From Liquidambar formosana (Eukaryota > Streptophyta > Magnoliopsida > Saxifragales > Altingiaceae), in assembly GCA_039720395.1 (NCBI GenBank), contig CM077831.1, positions 20,071,542-20,135,541 on the forward strand: a stretch of DNA of 64,000 nucleotides, written 5' to 3'. How positions within the stretch are numbered: position 1 is the stretch's first letter; each line of letters opens with the position of its first letter. The position numbers were made by a program, and so were the translations under genes. Below the pieces are notes generated by a model that made no database searches, was not told the DNA's origin, and saw nothing but the letters and a program-made list of their open reading frames with translations. This document shows positions 56,219-64,000 of this stretch, one piece after another.

Positions 56219-59200
56219 CTAGCAAAGTGCCTTAGCTGCCACTATAACAGCTTCCGCTGTTATACCGAATTCCTTGTATATTTTCCCTGCCGGTGCACTT
56301 GCCCCAAACCGGTCGATCCCAATAGCCTTCCCTTTGGATCCAACAATCTTCTCCCACCCAAATGTCGATCCAGCTTCAATGCTAACCCTAGCTGTTACAG
56401 CTGCAGGCAAAACACTTTCCTTGTAGGCATCTGATTGCTCATCAAAGAGCTCCCAAGAAACAAAGGATACAACTCTTACAGCCTTTCCCTCCTTTCTGAG
56501 TTCATCAGCAGCTTTAGCAGCAATTTCCAATTCAGATCCTGTTCCAATCAAAATAACATCTGGCTTGTTACCCGAAGAATTGTCTGTAAGTATGTACCCT
56601 CCCTTTTCGACTCCTTCAATTGAACTTCCTGGAAGGTTGGGCAGCTTTTGCCTAGAGAGAGCAAGGATAGATGGTCTCTTCCTGTTGAGGACTGCAACCT
56701 TATATGCGCCAGCAGTCTCGTTCCCGTCAGCTGGGCGGAGCATCAAAATGTTGGGCATTGCTCGGAAACTTGCCAAGTGCTCGATTGGCTGATGGGTTGG
56801 CCCATCTTCTCCAAGCCCGATGGAATCGTGGGTCATAACATAAATAACTCCAGATTCACTCAAGGCAGATATCCTGATGGCAGCTCTCATGTAGTCAGTG
56901 AAAACAAAGAAAGTTGCACAGTAGGGAATAAGGCCAGGACTGTGGAGGCAAATCCCATTGCAGATAGCTCCCATCCCATGCTCCCGAACACCAAATCTGA
57001 CATTGCGTTCTTCTGGGGTGTTCTTCTGGAAGTCCCCAAACATTTTCAACAAGGTCATGTTGGAGGAAGCAAGATCTGCACTACCACCAAGAAAACCGGG
57101 AAGAACCTTTGCAAGGGCATTAAGGCATTGCTGAGACAAATTTCTGGTGGCATCGGCAGGGCTCTCTGGAGTGTATGTCTGGAAACAGGCAACCAAAAGG
57201 CCTCAAAAGATGATCTACATTCCCCATATGATACTAATTATATATATTAATTAGACATAAGATTTTGTCTAGGAAACTGAAAAGTCAACCAGCCAATTCA
57301 ACACTAATGAAATTGTCTGGCCACCGTTCAGAAAACACTAAGTAACAAGTGGGGAGCTAAACAATTGATTGATACATTAACTCTTCCAGAAAGAATTCTA
57401 GACCAACTCCATGTCAATCCAAATGCTTGAGCAAATTTGTAGTCCATTAAAGATAGATTAAGACAATCAAAGCTCTACTTACCGGAAGCGCTTTCTCCCA
57501 ACCAGCAGGTAATTCACCCTTGATGATAGACTTCAGCTCTGCAGCTTCCTCCTTATACTTCTTCTCATATTCAGCAAACTTGGCATTCCATTCAGCTTCA
57601 AGAGCAGCACCCTCAGGGACATGGCGACTCCAATGCCTAGGGAGTAAAACAAAACAAATCAATCAATATTCACCTAAAGATTCAATTCAATCATACAAGA
57701 AAAATTAAAAGGTAAGCTTCCTCACTTTTTAACCTCCTCAGGCACGTGGAAAGGCTCATATGGCCAAGCTAGGTTCTTCCTAGTAGCATCCACTTCCTTA
57801 GCACCCAGTGCACTCCCATGTACACTGTATGAGTTTGCCTTGTTCGGGGATCCATAACCAATGGTCGTTGTCACCTGTAAAGTAGCACAAATTCAATAAA
57901 AAAATGTCCAATCTGGGAGCAAACAGCACCCGTATTCTTGAGAATGTTTTCAGAAAAAACTTCGAGGAAGAATGACCTAAATGTACTACTAGAATCATTT
58001 TTGAAAGGCTAGTTCAGAAGACCTTCTGTGATTAAATTAAAAAAATAAAAATAGAAAAACAAAGCAAATTATCAAAGAAAAAAAGTATAGGTGAAAATAT
58101 GATGCTTGAGCAACCAATTTCTATTTCAACTTCCATAAAGACCCTCTTGGGCTTCTTACAAGACGCCTGCGACACCATTACAAAAATCTAAAAGGAGAAG
58201 TTTCTCGAACTATTTAAATAAACCAAAAACTTAAATAAAAGTTAAAGTATAAATATACATGCAGGAAATATCTAACCTTGATCAAAGTTGGTTTGTCTTT
58301 GACAGCCTTCGCTTCCTTGATGGCAGCCCGAATCTCATCATAACCAGTGTTTCCATTCTTCACCCAGATAATGTGCCACCCAAGACCCTCAAAACGAGTC
58401 TCTACACTCTCAGTGAATGCAATCTCTGTGTCACCATCAATGGAGATATGGTTATCATCATAGAAAGCAATCAGCTTCCCAAGTCCCCAGTGCCCAGCAA
58501 GGGAACAAGCTTCATTTGCAATCCCCTCCATTTGACAACCATCCCCCAATATCGCATATCTGAATAAATATAAAAAATCAATGAGCCAAACAAGAAAAGT
58601 CACTAAACAGTTTATATCTAGATGAATAAAAGAAAGGAAAATGAGATTTAGGTAGTCATTGTACGTGTAGTGGTCAACAATCTCGCTGTCTGGCTTATTG
58701 AAACGAGCTGCCAGGTGCTTTTCCGCAAGGGCCAAGCCAACAGCATTGGCAATACCCTGTCCAAGAGGACCTATATGAAAGAAAATGATATACAGAGATG
58801 AATTGTACGGCTTCTATGGTATTTTGCTGAGCCAAAAGACTCGACCTTCAAGAATAAAATCTAACCAGTAGTGACTTCGACACCGGGTGTCTCAAAGTTT
58901 TCGGGGTGGCCAGGAGTTCTGCTTCCCCACTGACGGAAGGCCTTCAAGTCTTCTTCCTAGTAAGTGATTCAAAACACAACATTTTTAGAATAAAAAGAAA
59001 CTAAAATAAATGTTACATGCTCCAATTGAATGCTGAGACAATGTAGGAAAAAACTTTTTTAAAAAAAGTCTGGTATTCTCATTTTTTTTTTTTTTTTTTT
59101 TTTTTTTTGGTCTTTGACCCAGTGTATCCCCAAAGCTGACAACCAAGGGACTAATCACTTTGAGGCCAAGTGCCCAACCACTAGACCAACCCACTGGGTT

Positions 59201-60689
59201 TGGTATTCTTCACTATATGGGATCTAATAAAACAAACATATCATCAGAACAATTTCATTTTTCACAAACAAAAACTGCGTTGAAAACAATTTGTAATATT
59301 TTCTCTCGATTTTCTCAGCAACCAACCAAACAGAGGAACAGAAACCTAAAAAATGTAAAACAAAAAACAAAAAAATAATGCAATTTTTTCAATAAAAGAA
59401 TTTGCTTCATCCAATAATTATGTGAGAGAGGGAACAAAATGATTACTGGCCATTAGGAATATAAGACTAACCTATAGCAAAAACTATATTAAAAAATGAT
59501 CACCAATCAACACACCAACACACAAACACGTATATATATATATATATATATATATACATACAAAGAGAAAAGTAATAAAAGAAAAATACTAAAGATTTGG
59601 GAAAGAAATAAATCCAGCAAGAAAAGTACTAAAAGAAAAACACTAAAACTTGGGAAAGAAACATGTGGGTATATCCTTCAACGAAAAAGGGGGGGAAAAA
59701 GCAAATTCTGAGCAGATAAACCTATAAATACCATGGGATCGACAAATAAAAACCATTGAATATATTCGAGCTCGCACACTCAAAGACACACATACACACA
59801 TGGAATTTAAGTAGGTAGGCAAGCAAGCAAGCAGATAGAACACAAAACTTTGTACAAAAATCGTTACTTGTTGACCATTTATCGCACCCTCCCCCTAAAA
59901 AAATATCTCCCTTTCCTCCTTTTCTCTAACCTTTCCACATCAATTATCCCAGAGACTGCAAATTTTGGGATAACTAAAAATACTGCAATTTTTGGGATAA
60001 TTAAAAATACCCAGATCAATCATAACTTCAAGCACCAAGTTTGTCAATAGCATCACATAGATCCACAAGAACTCATGAAAAAGACATAAACAAATACATA
60101 TCTAATCTATACACACGCAAATACACACATATCCAGTGACCATAATCAAGCAATGAAGACAATGACGGGAATGAACCTTGACACTATCGTAGCCAGCGAG
60201 GTGAAGCAGAGCGTACTGAAGCATACATCCATGTCCAGCTGACAACACGAACCGATCACGATTGAACCAGTATGGGTTCTTGGGGTTGTACCTCATGATC
60301 TCATCGTACAGTATATGACCCATCGGAGCACATCCCATGGGCAAACCCGGATGACCCGAATTGGCCTTCTCCACCGCATCAATTGCGAGGAACCGGATCG
60401 TGTTGACTGATTTCTCAACTAACGACGTCTCGGTGGTCTTGTCGAGAGTCTCCACGGCGGCGGCTTTGATTGCGGAGCGGCTGCGGGAGCTGAGCCGAAT
60501 CTGGCGCGAGCCAGAGAGGCGAGTGGAATGGGAAGAGGAAGGGGTGGAGGATTTAAGGCCGGAGAATGAGGGGAGGGTGAAGCCGGCGGGGAGGGAAAGC
60601 CGGTCGGAAGGTGTGGGGTTGGAGCCATGGGAGGAGATGGCTCGACCCACGATGGCTTGGGAGAGAGTGAGAGATGAAGAAGCTGCCAT
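56219..60689 (-). CDS. TKL: Transketolase, plastid precursor, 7 exons
   Basis: Coding exons in transcript order: 60689-60177, 58956-58866, 58770-58665, 58559-58277, 57874-57726, 57636-57483 and 57178-56219; all GT-AG, frame kept, 751 aa, close to other plastid transketolases. It moves two-carbon ketol units between sugar phosphates in the Calvin cycle and pentose phosphate pathway, producing erythrose-4-phosphate among others. A Ser-rich transit peptide ([20 protein letters not shown]...) of roughly 75 residues precedes the core. Motifs: [17 protein letters not shown] near the N-terminus of the core, the thiamine-diphosphate motif [20 protein letters not shown] through N in YDDNHIS, and the transketolase signature [20 protein letters not shown]. 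Intron 1 (58957-60176) contains a SINE and a (TA)n run at 59531-59556. The leader is GA/CT-rich. EPSPS lies downstream on the same strand. Confidence 0.98.
59080..59200 (-). mobile_element. tRNA-derived SINE with 9-bp target duplication
   Basis: Read on the minus strand: AACCCAGTGGGTTGGTCTAG, an A-box-like TGGTCTAGTGGTTGG, then about 70 bp and a poly(A) tail (poly(T) at 59082-59108 on plus). TGGTATTCT is repeated at 59071-59079 and 59201-59209. Located in transketolase intron 1. Confidence 0.65.
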
Positions 60690-62379
60690 GGATAAGGTTC
60701 AGAGAGAGAGAGAGGGGGGGAGAGGTGAGGATTCTCTTCTCTACCGTTCGACTCTCTCCTTAAATTTGTAATGCAGAGGGGAGAGAGAAATGAGAATTTG
60801 ATAGTATATGCTCCTATTAGAGCGAGAGAGAGAGGAGAGAGAGGGGAAGGAGGGAGAGGGAGAGCCAACAACTTTTGATCTTCTCGTCTACATAAGAGGA
60901 CGGGTGAGATATGACCGTTAGATCGGGAGAAAGGGGGCATCGAGACCGTTGACTGAGGGTAGGAAATGCTGGCCTTTCATTTTTTTCACATATTTTTTTT
61001 TCTTTTCTGGGAGGTTTTTTTTTATCGTTTTTTAAAAAGAAAATAATTCATGTCAGTTTCATTGGTTTCTCCGATGGCGATTTGGGAGTTTTGTAAATTT
61101 ATCTTCTTTCCATTTTTCTTTACGGAAAACGAGAGCTGTGCAGGTGTAAAAAGGTTTGGTGCCGCATTCACAGTTGCCTAAATGTAGGCCATGGTTTACC
61201 TAATTCTATGTGATGATGATAAAAAAAAGAATAGAGATCCAGTATGGAGAAGTGCTATGATCAGCTGCTACGGTGGAGCTATAGCAGTTTGATTGGTGTA
61301 TGTATCCACATGGTATGTTTTGTATACACCAATTAAACCGTTGATCATAGCATCTCTCATCTAGTGTTTATATTAGATAATAACAAGATTGGTTCCTTCG
61401 AGGGACTCGTTCCACTTTGTTTGTAAGATTAATAAATAATATTTAAATTTTATTTTTGAGTTATGTAATTTTATAAAGCCAAGCTAACTTAGAAACACTA
61501 CTCGTCTCAGTTAATTTTTAAGTATTATGAGCAACTAAATTATTTGAACTCAACTTAAGACTAATTCGATAAAATACTTGTTTCGAACTCAATTCACAGT
61601 TGCAACATTATTTCTTACATTAAATTAATTTCTTGAACTAAATTTGAGTAACTAAACTATTTGGCATAGCTTTGCTTGTCGGGAGAGGGAGACTCCCGAC
61701 GATATGAATTTTGGCTCCTATGGAGAGTAGTCACATTGTATCGGTCTTACTAGATTAGAAAATTGCAAAAAAAAGAGCTCTATATTTTACAATCCTATAA
61801 TCGCTTCTCGATATACAACCAATCATGAATATATTGTCTTTTATCACTTAGGTCATATTTGTTTGGTTGGAATGGATAGGAATGAAATGTGATTTCATGT
61901 TTTAAGTAGTATGAAATAGAAAGAGATTTGAAATATCTCTCCAAACACATTATTTGATTCCATTTCTATTTGAATTATCTCATCCAAACAATGTATTTGA
62001 AATGAATTGAAATATGATTCTATTTTAACTAAACTAACAGAGCCTTCGGCGACATCCATGTTACATCACATGGGCCTTGGGACATTAAATGCAATGCATG
62101 TTCATTCTGCTCAGTGAACTAACAAAAAATAAGGTATGCAGCATCATCCAACTTTAAAAAAAAAACCTCAAATTTCAAAGATTCCTGCGGTACCAAGGGG
62201 TCAATTTGTGGTACGTACACCTAATTCAACTGACCATAAAAGCATGTTGTGACTGGAGCTCCTGCACTCGGAAAACTGTGGGTCAATCTCATTTGCAGTT
62301 AGTATTATTCTTGTTGTTCATGTGTTTTCTGTTTCTCTTTCATTTTACAATTTGCATTGGTTTTTTTTCAAAAGTTTGT
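60690..62379. other. Transketolase promoter region and AT-rich intergenic DNA
   Basis: GA/CT-rich sequence at 60700-60870 is the probable leader and core promoter of transketolase on the minus strand. Further right, 61850-62045 has imperfect inverted ends (AGGTCATATTTGTTTGGTTG and, reverse-complemented, AGGCTCTGTTAGTTTAGTTA), possibly a decayed MITE. No gene was recognised. Confidence 0.5.
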
Positions 62380-62568
62380 CCAGGGTTGGTGAGTTGGGTT
62401 CGGGCATGACCCGGGTTCAAATCCACGCCGAATTATTATAAAACCTTGGGAGCCATTAAATTTGGATTACTAGGAATGGTGACTAATGGGGGTTGGTGGA
62501 TCAGAAAGAAAAGTTAGCTCGTTGGTGATATAGTCAAGGAGTAACCAAGCCTTGGAATTGAAGATTCG
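62380..62568 (+). mobile_element. Probable tRNA-derived SINE, about 189 bp
   Basis: GGTTGGTGAGTTGGG (A-box-like) is followed by CCCGGGTTCAAATCC (B-box-like). Near-matching repeats flank it: TTCAAAAGTTTG at 62368-62379 and TTCAAAAGATTTGG at 62569-62582. The A-box match is weak, so the assignment is tentative. Confidence 0.5.
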
Positions 62569-62582
62569 TTCAAAAGATTTGG

Positions 62583-63672
62583 CGAAGTTAGGGAGAGAGG
62601 CAATTGCCATTCAAACATCCAGCTCACTACTCAACCCATTGCCCACCCCAATTAATTACTGTTTAGGCGACTGACATCTGATCTGCACATGATTAACTAT
62701 ACTTATAAATTATAATTAATTATGACTTGTATACATCTTTTTTTCTTTCACACCTACACACCCTACCAGTGTGAAGACATCATTGCCTGTGAACATACTG
62801 TCTAAAAATAAATAAATAATTTATTAAAAATTCTACTCCATTTAAAACGACGAGCACTGCTGCCCGGACACAACGAGCCTGAATCAGACACTGTAACCTA
62901 AAATCATTTTAACCCAGAAATTCAAGTCTTTCTGGGATTCAGAAAGCTTGAGCTTAGCTATTGAATTCAACCCTTTCATTGCATCCTCTCATAATGCAAA
63001 GCTTGAGCTTTGTGAATCAAAATTCTAGTCACTAGCATTTGTATATTACAAATTATCACCAACCCAAAGTTATTGACTAGTATTAGTCAGGATCTCCCCT
63101 ATAGTCTCATGGAATCTCTATTTCTTAAGAATGAAATGAAGGGTTACTCTAGGCTCTGTTTGGATCTTGGAAAACACAAATGAAAGTGAAGGAAAATGCT
63201 GAGAGTTTGCTAGAAAATGAATTTCTTTCTCACGCATTTTCAAGCTTTCCATTTCTTTTCTATCATTCCTTCAGAAATCGAAAGAGAGGCTTAAAAGTAC
63301 AAGAAATTTTTAACTCCGAAATAAGACACAAGAAGTTTCAGAATTTTGGAATGAATCATTGGCAAAACTAGTTAAGGAGTCATTATCAATACGATTTGTC
63401 TCAAATTTAATGGTCTAGTAGATTAGTGACAAAATGGTCAAATAAAGTCTATTCCATGTCATACGGATCAAGAAAGATTTTTTAAGGAATGGGATTCCCA
63501 AGAGATGTATACATTTATACATGTATATGTATTTAAGAAACTTTGATATATTTCAAAATCCTGGGCACTAGGAAGAAAATGACATGAGTCATCATTTTGG
63601 TCCATCTCATCGTCAAAACAGAAGAACAAGCAGGAAACATATTTATAGACTGTCTCTCATCCAATTAAAAAC
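62583..63672. other. Intergenic stretch before RAD51C, no gene recognised
   Basis: AT-rich, with short open frames lacking protein features. A GGCTCTGTTTGGATCTTGG segment near 63151 resembles dispersed MITE ends. The RAD51C 3' UTR lies at the right end. Confidence 0.5.
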
Positions 63673-64000
63673 TTACATCATTTTGATTCGCTTACAATTT
63701 GAATCAGAATCACGGATTCCTTTACCAGTCACAGAATATGTTGCTGATGCTGATCGAAGAGAGGGTGACTTATCAATGTATGCATATCGTTCATTGCCAT
63801 TCCAGTACAAAATGACCCGATTCGTACAGGCATGAGACCAACTATCACCTGCTCAGCATGATTTTACAACAAACTTAAAAGAAGCCAAGTGACAGGCAAG
63901 GAAAAAACTAACTATGAAAACTAGGAATTTTTGTGGAAGGCAGGAGAAATATGAGAATGGAAGTTTACCCAGTGCAAGAGCTAATTGGAATGAACCTTCT
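63673..64000 (-). CDS. RAD51C: RAD51C, DNA repair recombinase paralogue (3' end only)
   Basis: Two exons are visible. A partial exon, 64000-63969, encodes [11 protein letters not shown]. The last exon, 63848-63673, encodes [40 protein letters not shown] and a basic end CKRIKMM, then TAA. The junction is GT-AG and splits a Gly codon. This is the C-terminal part of the RecA-like core and tail of plant RAD51C, a RAD51 paralogue acting in homologous recombination repair and meiosis. A terminal basic KR-K motif resembles the nuclear localisation signal at the C-terminus of this family. The Walker motifs and N-terminus lie beyond the right edge. A plus-strand open frame (63584-63835) is its antisense shadow. 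Confidence 0.94.

Noticed and set aside
56648..57250. 200-codon plus-strand frame
   Set aside because: It is the antisense of transketolase exon 7; the codon pattern of the minus strand explains it.
60361..60940. Plus-strand and frame-shifted minus-strand frames over the transketolase start
   Set aside because: They are shadows of the GC-richer first exon and its CT-rich leader.
63584..63835. 83-codon plus-strand frame at the right edge
   Set aside because: It is antisense to the last RAD51C exon, which has the recognisable protein.

Overview
This is nuclear DNA of a flowering plant, most likely a woody eudicot. The genes are intron-rich with GT-AG junctions, two enzymes carry plastid transit peptides, and the spaces between genes are AT-rich and full of microsatellites and transposon remains. 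Species cannot be read from the sequence. There is no operon structure, CRISPR array or bacterial signal.

Seven protein genes are supported. From left to right: TPT1, tRNA 2'-phosphotransferase (minus, 8 exons over 12.4 kb); a membrane-anchored nucleotide-diphospho-sugar transferase-like protein (plus, 7 coding exons); RPS20/uS10 ribosomal protein (plus, 3 coding exons); a GAE4-type UDP-glucuronate 4-epimerase (minus, intronless); EPSPS of the shikimate pathway (minus, 8 exons); plastid transketolase (minus, 7 exons); and the 3' end of RAD51C (minus), which runs off the right edge. All splice models keep frame and give family-typical proteins. The order TPT1 - transferase - GAE4 - EPSPS - transketolase - RAD51C matches, from memory, the Arabidopsis run At2g45330 down to At2g45280, so the window is a conserved ancestral block with RPS20 as the extra gene.

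The genes share no single pathway, with one exception: transketolase makes erythrose-4-phosphate, a shikimate-pathway precursor, and its gene sits next to EPSPS, a later step of that pathway.

The rest is a layered record of mobile elements. A cluster of non-autonomous Helitrons lies at 1.8-5.05 kb, one of them complete (TC start, hairpin, CTAG end). Mutator-like elements with 9-bp target duplications lie in a TPT1 intron, at 51.0-52.1 kb (nested inside an older foldback element) and at 52.7-53.0 kb. A 5'-truncated L1-type LINE and several LINE tails with 12-18 bp duplications fill TPT1 introns. Several tRNA-derived SINEs and several MITE families are scattered through introns and intergenic DNA. 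No undescribed protein system was found; the most unusual material is the transposon architecture, a recurrent first-intron motif, and long poly(C) tracts.
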